Assembly (NCBI GenBank): GCA_023014365.1
Contig: JAEBUN010000038.1
Span: 62,001-126,000 of the forward strand
Source: Lepiota brunneoincarnata
Lineage: Eukaryota; Basidiomycota; Agaricomycetes; Agaricales; Agaricaceae
Length of the DNA: 64,000 bases
Direction of reading: 5' to 3'
Shown here: piece after piece, positions 35,046 to 46,300 of the stretch
Layout: each line of letters begins with the position of its first letter
Position numbering within the stretch: position 1 is the first letter of the stretch
Translations under genes and position numbers: made by a program
Notes under the pieces: generated by a model
What the model saw: the letters and a program-made list of their open reading frames with translations, nothing else
What the model was told of the DNA's origin: nothing
Database searches by the model: none

Positions 35046-36439
35046 TCCGAGCTCGGGAGAGTCGGCACGTCTGTCTCGGGGAGCTGAGCCTGTCGGCCTT
35101 TAGCCTTGGCATCAGGGAATTTCTTCTTGTCGCAGTTGGCAGCCCTGTGATTGGGATCTGCGCAGACAAGGCAGAGGTTATTGTCGAAATGTCGTTGATG
35201 TTCCTCAGGGGTTAATTTACCATCCTTACCAAGTTTACTAGTAAGGTCGGATTTGGGCGGGGCCAATTTCTGACTGGTGGACAGGTTGGGCAGATTGCCC
35301 TTGAAGCTGGTGTTGGACGTGCTGCCTCTGTTATTATTGGCAGGCTTGGCGGCAGGTTGCGGGTTGGTCGAGGTGGAAGGGGATGGGTTACCTCCAGGTT
35401 TTCTAGAGGTGGTCGGGTCCGAAGCGGCTTTGGCGCGGGCCTTCTCGCGTTGGCGTTCCCAGTAGCGAGCGTCGATCTTCATCGCTGCTGCTCGCATTTC
35501 GATGAAGGTGTCGGGCTTGCCGTCGGGCCGATTGGACAGAATGTCCTGGATGCGGTCGGGGAGGCCTTTGTAGTAGTGGTGACAAAATACTTCGTCACCC
35601 CAGCGGAGTTGGCCAGCTAGGCGGAGAAAGTCGACGTTGTAGACGGCGATCTTCTCGTCGTAGCGCATTCAGAGGGAGTCGAGCTGCTCAGCAGCTTCTC
35701 CGGTCGGATCCGTGGGACCGAAATTGGTCTGCAGTTCCAGGGTGAACTGGTCCCAGTCCTCAATCCAGTCATGCATTATTCCGTGGTTGTCGGCCTCGTC
35801 GAGGCCGATTTCGAAGTGTTGCTGTGCCACGCCCGTAAGGTACGTCAACGCAAAGTTGACCTTGGTGGCAGGGATAGCGAACTGAGCTGGGTTAGTACGG
35901 AAGTAGAGTCGGCATTGGAAGAGGAAGGGTTTGAGTTTGGCAGGGTCGGAACCTGTAAAGATGTCAGGTTCACGAGCTTTGGTACAGGGAGTTCGGGGAG
36001 GCTGTGGGGCTTGAGAATTCCCATGGCCGTCCATTTGATCGGCTATGCGTTGGAAAACTTGGAGTAGGAGTTGATCATGGTCGTCTCGGTTGTTGCCAGG
36101 TGGGGTATTGTTGTTGTTGTCGCCGTTGTCTGATGGTTCGTCGTCGCCCGGGGGCCCGTCCCCATTGTCAGGATAGTCATCGGGATCACCAGGGTCACTG
36201 GGATCAGGATTGGGGTCGGGGCCTTTGTCGGGGCCGTTGGGGGTCTGGAATATTGAGGGTTGTATCTCTTCAGAGAACCGGTCTGGAGTCGAGGGCGCGA
36301 TCGATTGTCGGTGAGAGCGAGAAGCCCTCGGGGAGTCGGGTTGCAGTTCCTTGGAAGGAGGTTGTTGAGTGATGTGTTTGCTACGGCGAGCGGCTGGAGT
36401 TACCAGAGTGTGAGTACGGGTAACTGTTCAAGAGACCAT
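35039..36439 (-). pseudogene. A1 Gag with two nonsense codons
   Basis: Aligned by eye with A2 Gag, the frame starts at ATG 36439 but meets TGA at codon 4 (A2: CGA, Arg) and again at 35669 in DSL*MRYDEK (A2: CGA). The body carries the capsid-like region (REPDIFTGSDPAKLKPFLFQC) and the knuckle CLVCADPNHRAANC. Both stops are CGA to TGA, a single CpG transition each. Confidence 0.93.
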
Positions 36440-36479
36440 GGTTAGAGAAATTCAGAGTGTGGTGGACAGGAGGAGTTTG

Positions 36480-36490
36480 AGTCTGATAAT
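36480..36490 (-). promoter_or_regulatory. Self-priming primer-binding site of A1
   Basis: In the gag-pol sense the 11 nt ATTATCAGACT follow the 5' LTR after two bases. They are complementary to AGTCTGATAAT within that LTR (36761-36771), the same as in A2. Confidence 0.7.
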
Positions 36491-36492
36491 AC

Positions 36493-37154
36493 TGTTAGAG
36501 CCGGTGCGGGTTGGGACCGAAGCGGAGGGTCAGGGTGGTATCCTTGATATAAGGTAACCGGGGGACAGGGCGAAGTCAGTACGTAGACTTTGGGACCGAG
36601 GCAGAGTACGTCAGGCGGGGGGGTTGGACTTGTGGCCTCAGTATATGTGCTGTGCCCTCCTACTGTCCTAGTCCGTATTTCAGGAAGTCGGGGCCGAAGC
36701 GGAGCGAGGCAGAAGAGAGGAGAGGATAGAGAACAGGGAGCTGGTCCGCTGCTCGATTCGATTATCAGACTGAGGAGTACAAGCCAAGTACCTACAGTAT
36801 ATATACTACTGGCCTTACGAACTATGACTTGTACTGACTACGTGTGGAGCAAAGCGGAGACCAATCTAGTTACAAACAGATTACAAACAGATTACAAATG
36901 GAATGGAAACGGGTACAGGTATGGAGACTAATAACGTATCTTGACTACGGACGGGAAATGGAGACGGGGGTATGAGACACCGAGGGTCAGGTGACCACAG
37001 CACGTGTGGGGGTGGTCATGTGATCGGGGCAGTGGGTTGCGGTCGGAGCAGGTCAGGGCCGAGTCGGAGGGCAGAGGGTTGTTATGTGGAGCGCACGTGG
37101 AGTCGAGAAGCCGAAGTATAATGGTTAAGCTCTGGGTTTGGCATGGATATGACA
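36493..37154 (-). repeat. 5' LTR of element A1 (copy d)
   Basis: A 662-bp LTR, TGTTAGAGCC to GATATGACA on the plus strand. It contains the palindromic TATA site GTATATATAC and, 34 nt downstream in the gag-pol sense, the presumed RNA start AGTCTGATAAT. Confidence 0.95.
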
Positions 37155-37377
37155 AAGGGACAAAACCCTTCCAATGACCTTAAATGATTGTTTAATTCAC
37201 CAACTTCCCAAAATGGCATATGACATAATGATATTTGGCAGGATGATATATAAGTTATATAGGTATTCCCAATTAAAATATGAAGGTTTCATCTTTAGTA
37301 ATTGTGGACTTCAGTCATGACTCTCAAATCTATTGTGATTTTACACTGTGCTCTTCCTTGTTAGGTTATGGGCCCCA
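37155..37377. repeat. Rest of the Tc1-like arm and copia 5' LTR remnant
   Basis: 37155-37305 continues the Tc1-like terminal arm interrupted by A1 (ACAAAACCCTTCCAATGACC, then ATTTGGCAGGATG and CCCAATTAAAATATGAAGG) and matches the reverse complement of 24500-24655. From 37308 TTGTGGACTTCA resembles 28610, and the remainder leads into the copia gag start, so it is probably the end of that element's 5' LTR. Confidence 0.5.
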
Positions 37378-39332
37378 CTGACAAATCATCTTCTGAAACT
37401 TTGCAGTTTCCAAAGTTAAATGGTGTTAATTATCATGTCTGGGCCAGTAATATGAAAGCTGCCTTATAGGCAAAGTCCCTTTGGGGCATTGTCTCAGGCT
37501 ATGATTGTCCTCCATGTCCTCCTCACAATTTCCCTATTACAAAGGCTTCTCAACCTACTCCATCAACTTCTACTGATGCCAAAAAGGAAAAGGGAAAGGA
37601 GGATTCCATTGACATGATTTCCAAGTTTCAATTAGCAGAGTATTGAGCTTGGGAGTTGGCTACCAAAAGGTATGAGTGTTGGCTCAACAAGAATAACTCT
37701 GCAATGGGTATTATGTGTGGAGCTATTGAATTTGTGCAACAAGAATCAATAATTAACATTGATAGTGCTGAAGATATGTGGGATCACTTATGTGCAGTAA
37801 ATGTTGATCAGCAGAGTAGAATGAATGTCCACTACCATTACCAGCAGCTCTATTCAAAATAGTGGGATGGTATCTCACCAATTTCAAATCACATTGGTTT
37901 TTTATCTCAATATTTGCTGCTGAATTCTTGAAGCAGGTCAACATATTGATGACATTACTATCATTAACACTCTACTATCCTTACTTCCTTGCATCCCCAC
38001 TTGGGATGTTGTCAAGCAAAATTTATTGTATTAGGGCCAAAAGCTCACCCTTGATGCAGTAATGACCAAATTAGCCTCTGTTTACAATCACATGATGCAG
38101 GAAGATGCTTTGATGGGTGCTAAAAAGAAGCTAAAGGTGTTGGCATTAGTCACAAAATTGGATCCTTCAAACAAGGGTGGAAACAATAGTGGAAATGACA
38201 AGAATGGTGGCAATGGGAAAAAGAAAAAGAAAAAGAAGGGGAAAGGAAAACAAGAGCCTAAACCCAATGATACCTGTCATACATGTGGAAAGAAAGGACA
38301 TTGGAGTCCCACTTGTCCTGATAAGGAGAAGTTGAAGAAGAAGGGAGAATCAGTGAACTTAACCATCAACAATTTGCAACCAACAAAAGAAAGGGAGGTT
38401 AGCAAAATATTTATGGTGACTTACCTTCCTGGCTTCCAGTCTGGCATCCTTCTTGATTGTGGTGCTACATCCCATATGTTCACCAACAACAGTTCCTTCT
38501 TGTTATATGAAGATGTTGTGAATGAGTTTGTGTTTGTTGGAGGTCTTTACAAAGTTCCTGTTTGTGGACATGAATCAGTTCATGTTCACTGCAAACTTCC
38601 TGATGAAGTTACCAATATCACTCTATCTGATGTTCTTCATGTTCCTGGTTTTGGATCAAATCTGGTCAGTTTGGGAACATTGCAATATGGTGGTGTAGGA
38701 ATTAAGGGGCTTAAACATGGCTTGGCATTGACTTTGGATAGTAAAGAATTGTTCCAAGTTATGCTGATTGAATTGGAAGGAACATTATACAGCATACAAT
38801 ATGTATGTATATTGCTGTTGCTGAACATGTTGCCTTTGTTACCAATTAAAGTTCAATGCATCTTTGGTACCATCATATGGGACACTTGAGTCCCCAGACT
38901 ATCAAGGCCATAGAAGAATGAAGTCTTGTTACTGGGCTAAAAGTCAGAGCTCCTTGTGAGTTTGATTGCTTGCGTAGTGGCTGCACTCATGGAAAGTCCC
39001 ACTGATCACCACTTCCTGACTTGAGCACCAGTCAGTACTCAAAAATGGAATTGCTTGTCATGGACTTAACAGGTCCATTATCTGTTCCAACTTGGAATGG
39101 AAACTCACATGCCTTAGTTGTGGTTGAAGCAAGTTGCCATTATCCTGTTGGGTGATTGTTAAAAAGAAAAGATGAGGTTGTTGGGATGGTAAAAGATGTG
39201 ATAATCTTACTGGAATGTCAATCTGGTCTGAAGGCTCATTGGCTTTGCACTGATAGTAGAACTGAGTTTGTGAATGTGACTATGAATGATTTTTGTAGGC
39301 AAAATGGTATTATTCATGAAATGACAAATCCC
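37378..39332 (+). pseudogene. Copia element, first part: Gag, protease, start of integrase
   Basis: After ATG 37378 come a Gag with LNGVNYHVWASNMKAAL, several in-frame stops, and from 38062 a longer open frame of 275 codons. This frame has a Lys-rich run, the knuckle CHTCGKKGHWSPTC and the protease centre LLDCGATSHM, where the usual Ser of DSG is Cys. Integrase begins near 39000, with TDSRTEFVN as a catalytic-Asp motif at 39247. The frame is cut at NPYL by the insertion of element B and resumes with PEQNGIAEYT at 57665. Confidence 0.85.
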
Positions 39333-39337
39333 TACCT

Positions 39338-39721
39338 TGTTACCTGGGTTAAGGGTTCACTCTTGAGTAGCATGGGGTTCAACACAGGATGTTTATACAG
39401 ACTTAGTCCTATCCTACTAAGTGTGACTTGGAGATGATGGAGCACTATAGTCCAGCTGGTTTAGAGGCAAAGAGTTATAGGAGGCAAGAACTTTATAACA
39501 CTAAGATAAGGATACAAGGTATTGTACTGTATCCTTATATACTCCTAAGTGTAGCTGTACTCCTACTATAAATATCCGGACCAGAGTAACTATGAGTCAG
39601 AGATAAGAAACATAAGGCATAACTAAGAATAGTCCTTCTGATGTACACTACTGATGGTTTCATAGTGACATGGGAATATAAACTCAAAATAACTGTCCTT
39701 CTGATAAGAGTTCTGATAACA
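39338..39721 (-). repeat. 3' LTR of element B
   Basis: A 384-bp LTR matching 57277-57659. It keeps the unmutated presumed RNA-start site (AACACTAAGAT on the plus strand at 39497-39507), 34 nt from the TATATAA site at 39541-39535. Confidence 0.93.
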
Positions 39722-40072
39722 TTAGGTCCATTTCTAGAGTTGTTTTCCATTACAACTTGTTAGTTCCCTTCTTCCAGGTATTTGGCTAGGTAGTTTGGTT
39801 CGTAGTAGTTGATTTGGGGTTGGTCAGTGGAGTCTGGTTGAGGGGGAATGACAGGTGAAAAGGTAGGGGTAGGAGTTCTGTGGAGATCGAATACCACAGC
39901 AGTTTCTGGGGAAGGGGGTTGTCCTGGGTAGAATATGTCATATAGGAGTCATCTGAAGTGAGGGCTTTCAATTCTATCTTCTGTAGGGATGATTTGGCTT
40001 TCTTCAGAAGGAACTGCATGGTTCTCCTGTAATGTTGGACTCGGCGACCTTGTCGTAGCATTCCTTGTAATA

Positions 40073-41678
40073 CAGTGACCCACAAAACCGTTCCAATGTT
40101 TTGTACTTTTGACTTAAAGTAGTAATAGCTCAGTAAATAAAATAGCCATATTTGTGAATATATTTATAAACATAGCCAAATATGTCATATCTGACTCTGC
40201 AAAGTTGCGTCATGTAATACTTCCAAATTAGGCAATTATGAATTTTGTAATCATTTTAAGTCATTGGAACGGTTTTGTCAATGACATATTATACTAGGCT
40301 ATCCTATTATTTCTAGTACTTAGAGTAGCCCCCCCTGGCTTTGAGTACAGCTGCTACTCTTCTAGGCATACTTTCAATTAACTTCTGACACTCAGAAGCT
40401 GGAATAGCATCCCACTCCTTTTCTACCCTCTGCCACAACTCCTCCATACCCTTGGGAGGAGATTCATACTCTCCCAACTTTCTCTTCACATATTCCCATA
40501 AGTGTTCAATGGGATTGAGGTCAGGTGACTGTGCTGGCCAGGTTAGGAGCCTAAAATGATTTTTTTGAAACCATTCTTTGGCCAGTGTACTCTTGTGTTT
40601 GGGGTCATTATCTTGCTGAAAGATAATATCTCGGGGTTTAAGCTTGTACCACCGGAGACTCTTCTTCAAATCTTCCTCCAAAATTTGCACAAACAACTCT
40701 GCATCCATCCTTCCATCAATCCTCACTGCATAGCCTGGGCCATCCCACAGCATACAGCCCCAAACCATCACTGATCCTCCTCCATACTTCAGAGTTCCCT
40801 TGACCAATCTTTCACTAAGCCCCTCTCCCTTCTTTTTCCATCCCCACTTCCTCCCATCTGACCCCAAACAATTAATTTTGGTCTCATCAGACCATACAAC
40901 CAGCTTCCAGTCCTCCATAGTCCAATGCTGGTGTGTCAGAGCAAAATCCAGCCTAGCCCTCCTATGCTTGTCAGAGAGTAAAGGCTTTTTTTGCTTGACT
41001 ACAGCCTTCATTCCTGCCTGTTTGAGATGCCTTGCTACAGTCTGTGAAGAGACTGATGTCCCAATGATGGGAGCAAGAGATTTGGCTATATCTACAGCAG
41101 TTTCAGCCTTGCCAGCAGAGATAAGATGGATAGCATGCCAAATATTAGTGGTAGAGAGTTTTGAAGGATGTCCTCCAAGTGATTTAGTAAGGCTGGAACA
41201 ATTTTTAGAGGCTAGCCTGGATATGGTACTGCGCCCAACACCAGTAATTGCCTCAATTTTAGTATAGGAATGATGAGAATTTAGCAAAGAGAGGATGGTT
41301 TGCTTTAGAGTAGAAGATAATGGCTTCATGGTAGGTAGGGGGGTTGAGAATGATGGGACATGGCTGTCAGCACATCTATTTATATGTCAAAGACACGTGG
41401 TCACATGATCTTGTTGATTCACAATCAACGGAGTCATGTGATTGCTTGGATTAGTATTAAAAATTACTATTGACAAAACCGTTCCAATGACTTAAAATGA
41501 TTACAAAATTCATAATTGCCTCATTTAGAAGTATTACATAACGCGACTTTGCAGGGTCAGATATGACATATTTGGCTATGTTTATAAATATATTCACAAA
41601 TTTAGCTATTTTATTTACTGAGCTATTACTACTTTAAGTCAAAAGTACAAAACATTGGAATGGTTTTGTGGGTCACTG
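40073..41678 (-). mobile_element. Tc1/mariner transposon with intact transposase frame, 1606 bp
   Basis: The element has 210-bp terminal inverted repeats (40073-40282 and 41469-41678) beginning CAGTGACCCACAAAACC, differing at only about ten positions, and is flanked by TA on both sides (40071-40072 and 41679-41680). It encloses one uninterrupted transposase gene. It lies in the third ORF of element B. By structure it could still be mobile. Confidence 0.96.
40313..41329 (-). CDS. Tc1-type transposase, DD34E
   Basis: The 338-residue open frame has an N-terminal paired-like helix-turn-helix region (residues 1-110, including GVGRSTISRLASK) that would bind the terminal repeats. The RNase H-fold catalytic domain shows VVWSDETKIN, FQQDNDPKHKS and SPDLNPIEHLWEYVKRKL. 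The second Asp (QQD) and Glu (PIE) are 34 residues apart, the DD34E spacing of Tc1. The GGGSVMVWGCM motif lies between them. Length is normal for the family and there are no introns. It cuts and pastes the element at TA sites. Confidence 0.95.
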   Translation of the reverse strand: MKPLSSTLKQTILSLLNSHHSYTKIEAITGVGRSTISRLASKNCSSLTKSLGGHPSKLSTTNIWHAIHLISAGKAETAVDIAKSLAPIIGTSVSSQTVARHLKQAGMKAVVKQKKPLLSDKHRRARLDFALTHQHWTMEDWKLVVWSDETKINCLGSDGRKWGWKKKGEGLSERLVKGTLKYGGGSVMVWGCMLWDGPGYAVRIDGRMDAELFVQILEEDLKKSLRWYKLKPRDIIFQQDNDPKHKSTLAKEWFQKNHFRLLTWPAQSPDLNPIEHLWEYVKRKLGEYESPPKGMEELWQRVEKEWDAIPASECQKLIESMPRRVAAVLKARGGYSKY

Positions 41679-41809
41679 TAGTTGTTGTTAGTGAGGTCGA
41701 TGTATCAACTAGGAGTGGAGGGGGTCGTTGTGGGGCAGGTTGTTGAAGTTTGGGAGTAGGGGGTGTGTCAAGTCTTTTGAGCAGGGCATTCGGTCCGTTT
41801 ATGGCACAG

Positions 41810-42470
41810 TGTTAGAGCTGGTGCGGGTCGGGACCAAAGTGGAGGGTCGGGGTGGTATCCTCGATATAAGGTAACCAGGGGACAGGGTGAAGTCAGTATG
41901 TAGACTTTGGGACCGAGGTGGAGTACATCAGGCAGGGGGTTGGACTTGTGGCCTCAGCGTATGTGCTGTGTCCTCCTACTGTCCTAGTCCGTATTTCAGG
42001 AAGTCAGGGCCGAAGCGGAGCGAGGCAGAAGAGAGGAGAGGATAGAGAACAGGGAGCTGGTCCGCTGCTCAATTCAATTATCAGACTAAGGAGTACAAGC
42101 CAAGTACCTACAGTATATATACTACTGGCCTTACAAACTATGACTTGTACTGATTACATGCAGAGCGAAGCGGAGACCAATATAGTTACAAACGGATTAC
42201 AAACAGATTACGAATGGAATGGAAACTGGTACAGGTATGGAGACTGATAACATATCTTGACTACAGATGGGAAATGGAGACTGGAACTAGAGACACCGAG
42301 GGTCAGGTGACCACAGCATGTGTGGAGGTGGTCGTGTGATCAGGGCAGTGGGTTGCAGTTGGAGCAAGTCGGGGCCAAGTCGGAGGGCAGAGGGTTGTTG
42401 TGTGGAGCACATATGGAATCAAGAAGCTGAAGTTTAAGTGATTAGACTCTGAGTTGGCATGGATATGACA
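41810..42470 (-). repeat. Solo LTR of family A (copy g) inside element B
   Basis: A 661-bp LTR unit with perfect duplication CACAG (41805-41809 and 42471-42475). It interrupts the third ORF of B right after CPHCAVFQL. Many of its differences from the A2 LTRs are C-to-T or G-to-A, so it is an older insertion. Confidence 0.95.
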
Positions 42471-43385
42471 CACAGTTGGAAGACTGCGCAGTGGGGGCAT
42501 CTATATTTGATGCAATTGTAGGAGTAGTGTCCTGGGGCATATTGTTTGCACCCGAGACAGGCAAATTGGGAGCAGTCCATAGCCCAGTGTCCAGTATGTC
42601 TGCATTGGATGCAGACTGATCTGTCAGTGGTTTGGGAGTTGGTTTGTGTGTGAACAGGATTGGGGGAGTTCCGAACTGGGATGTGGTTATTGGTGACAGC
42701 ATGGGTGGTGTTCCCATTGGGGGTGAGATGTCTGAAAGGGTTACTGAGATTGGTGGGCTTTCTTCCCTTATTGGGAGTGGTGGTGGTGATAGTAGTAGGG
42801 GTGGTCATGGCAGTGGGGGTGATGGTTGTGGTGGGGGACTGCGAGGTATGTATCTCATTTTGTTTGGGTAAGTCCTTTGACACCTTGGACATGAGGCTTG
42901 ATCTTGAGCAGAGAAGTTGCTTGAGTGATTCTGCCCAGGCCCATTGCATATTGTACGCAGTAGCAAGAGCCTTAGTCTGTTGTATGTGGTGGGTATAGTC
43001 ATACCAGAGTTGTCAGTCGTATTCCGAAATTGGAGAGTGTTCCAATTTATTTGTAAGGGCTCCATTGGTGGCAGCCTTGCACAGATCTCTGTCAGAAGGG
43101 TGATCTGGTCCATGTGGTTGTACTCCAGCTGTATGGTATCTAAGGGAGGCGGCTGGGGTGACTGTTGGTTCTGGGGTGGTGTTGGGATCAGGGGTCTCAT
43201 CTCTGAGGGAGGCATAGGTGGCAGCAAAGGTGTGAGAGGGGGTGTTGGGAGACAGGGCCAGAATGGGAGTTGTTTGAAGTGTTGTATGTTCGATGCTTGC
43301 ATTATTGACTATGATGATAGAAGACAATGAGGAAGTTGGGGAGGGTGTTGTTGAGTAGGGGGGAGTGGTCTGAGGGTGGTTGAGG

Positions 43386-46300
43386 TCAAGGTTCATGGGT
43401 ATCTTTTCTTTTAAGTATATTTGGTGTGGGAGCAAAGTTGTCTTTGGCAGGTTCTGGTGGGTTTCTGGTCTTTCTGGGGAATTCCATGAGCTTCTTTATA
43501 TTCAGTTAGGTATTCTTCGGCATTTGCATGGAGTGTTTCATTGGTGATCCACTCATTCTCCATGTGGGAATATCCTTTCCATTTGACATAGTATTGGAGT
43601 TTTCCGCGATATCGGCGGTGATTGAGAATAGTTTCTATTTTGTATTCTTCTTCGTTGATGATGTCTGGTGGTGGTGGAGTTGGATGAGATCTGTATGCTT
43701 CTGTTTTGGTGTATGGGGTTAGAAGATTTCAGTGGAATACTGGGTGTATCTTCCATTTGATCAGGAGTTTTAATTTGTATGTTAGTGGTGATAGGACTTC
43801 TGAGATAAGGAAGGGTCCTAGTCGTTTTGGGGATATCTTGTTGGAAATGAAGGGGAGTTTGAGGTTTTTGGCTTCTAGCCATACTTTCTGACATGTTTCA
43901 AGGGGTTTGACAGTTCTTCTGGTTCTTTGTTTCATAATATCGGTGGAGAGTTGATGTGCTGTGTGTGCTTCTTTTCTGGCGTCATTGAGGAGTCTGATAC
44001 GTTCATCTACTGATGGAAAGTTCAAAGTTTCCATTACCGTGGGTATTGGTGGAGGGTTGTATCCCATGATTAGTTCAAATGGGGATTTCTGCCTTGAGGC
44101 ATGTATTTTGGAGTTGTGTGCGAACTCGGCAATAGGGAGGGTTTCTGACCAGTCAAGGGGATTCCTGGTGCAGTATATGGCAAGATAGGTCTCAATTTCT
44201 TGGTTGTATTGTTTGGTGGAACCATCTGTCTGGGGATGGTATGCAGTTGAGAATGCTTGTTGGATGTTTAGGCATTTGGCTAGCTCTCGGAGGGAGTTGG
44301 TGGCAAATCTGGGATTTCAATCTGATATGATTTTATCAGGTAATCCAAATCTGGTGAAGACTTTTTCTATTAATAGTCGTCCGATGTCATTGGTGTTTGA
44401 TCGATCTGAGGTTGGGATGAAAATTACCCCCTTTGTAAGGCCATGGTCCACCACAGACAATATTGCATTATGGCTGGTGCTAGGCAGTAGACCAGTAATA
44501 AGATCCCATGAGATTTGAGCAAATGGGTGTCTGGAAGGTGATGGTGGGATCGGTTGAGTCGGTGTGTGATCCGGTCTGTGTATGATTTTGTGTTGCTGGC
44601 ACTCTGGACAGCCTTTGATGTAGTTCTTTATGAATGTTGACATTCCTGGCCAATATACTTCTTTCTTGGCTAGGCAGTATGTTTCCTGTTCTCCAGGGTG
44701 ACCACGTGTAGGATGGTCATGGTATCTTGCAATGACATCGCATCTGAGTTGGAGGCCTTCTGGAATGATGACACATTCTTGGAACGTGAGGAGTGGACCA
44801 TTTGAGGTCAGGACTGTTCTGAAGTCTTTATCGGTGGCATTAGGGTGGGTTTCCTTTAGGAGTTTGAACACTTTGGTGGTTCTAGCGTCGTATTTGGGTG
44901 ATTCTGTGATTCTTTCTTGGAGTTCCATATTGATGGTGGCAATAAAGAGGTGTTCTGGGAGTACTATGATCAGGTTTTGATCTTCTATGTTGGCAGTGGT
45001 GATAAAGAGATTATTTGGAAGCATGGTGACATCTTCGTTATTGTTATCCTCATCAGGGATGTAGTCTGGTCGTCTTGATAGAGCATCTGGTGCAGGAATC
45101 TTTGATCCTGGGACGTGTTCCAGTTTGAAGTTATAGTTGGCAAGGGTCTGGACCCATCGTGCTTGTCAGCGGTTGATTTTCTGGGGTTTATGCCAATATG
45201 TGAGGTTCAAGTGATCCGTTCTGATACAGATAGTATGGGGGCTGCCAAGGAGGTAGTGGCACCATTCTTCAAGGGCTCAGATAATAGCAAGGAGTTCCCT
45301 GTCGTAGATATCATAATTGTGTTCCGCTGGTCTGAACATTTTTGAATAGAATGATATGGGTTTCCATATTCCGTTGATGTCATGTTGGTACAGGACAGCT
45401 CCTGATGCGAACTTGGAAGCATTGGCTTCTATTTTGAAGGGTTTTGTGGAGTCGGGTATAAGGAGTACCAGTTCTTTTAAGAATTTGTTCTTGAGTGTTT
45501 TGAATGCTTTTTGTTGTTCTTCTTTCCATTCAAATTTGTTTGATTTGGATAGGAGTTGGTTGAGGGGTTTGGTGTGGTGGGAGTAATTGCGGATGAACTT
45601 CCGATAGAAGTTGCAGAATCCGATGAATTTCCAAATATGTTGGACTGTTTCCGGCACTGGCCAGTCTTCTATTCCCTTGAGTTTTCCGGGATCCATTTTG
45701 ATTTCATCGGGCATGATGATCATGCCGAGATATTTGAGTCATTGTTTGTTGAACTTGCATTTCTCCGTTTTGAGGTAGAGGTTGTTTTCCTGCAGGATCT
45801 GCAGTACTTTTTCTGTAAGTTGGTTGGTTTCTTCCTGAGTTTTACTGTAGATTAGGATATCATCCATATAGATGATGATTCCTCCTTTCTCCATTATTTC
45901 AGAGAATAGCGTGTCCATCATATGTTGGAACATAGTGGGACTGTTGCAAAGTCTGAAAAACATCACAGTTGGTTTGAAAAGACCCATAGGAGTCTTGAAC
46001 ACTGCTTTCCATTGATTGCCATCTTTGATTCTAATGTTATTGTATCCTAGGTGGATGTCAAGCTTAGTGAAGTACTTAGCTCCTTTGATTTTATCCATGA
46101 TAGAGGAAATCATGGGAATTGGGTAGGCATTTTTGACTGTGTGATCATTTAGATAACGATAGTCTTGGCAGGGTCAGAGGTCTTCTCCTTTCTTGGCAAC
46201 AAAGAAGAAGGATGATGCCATAGGGGATTTTGAGGGGCGTATGTACCTTTTTCAGAGGTTTTCATCTATAAATTCCTTTAGTGCTTTTTCTTCAGCAGGT

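Larger units (their letters stand above)
28669..37154 (-). mobile_element. Chromovirus A1, decayed full-length copy of family A
   Basis: The element is bounded by LTRs 28669-29311 and 36493-37154 and by a perfect 5-bp duplication AAGGG (28664-28668 and 37155-37159). Reading leftwards it contains LTR, self-priming site, gag, pol and LTR, with an antisense accessory gene (29445-31151) before the 3' LTR. It is inserted in the terminal arm of a Tc1-like element (CAGTAAGGG / ACAAAACCC). Gag and pol carry three nonsense changes relative to A2, and the accessory gene is split by a solo LTR, so the copy is dead. Confidence 0.95.
39786..43396 (-). pseudogene. Element B third ORF: Pro/Thr-rich protein with tandem zinc knuckles
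   Basis: The frame opens at ATG 43396, overlapping the pol stop (43388-43386) by 11 nt. It runs through a Pro/Thr/Ser-rich region with one TGA near 43013. At 42480-42590 it shows CIQCRHTGHWAMDC (a CCHC knuckle), CLGCKQYAPGHYSYNC and CPHC. A solo LTR (41810-42470) and the Tc1 (40073-41678) interrupt it. With those removed the frame continues into a basic segment (LRQGRRVQHYRRTMQFLLKKAK) ending near 39786. Nucleic-acid binding is likely from the knuckles; the role in the retrotransposon cycle is unknown. Confidence 0.65.
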
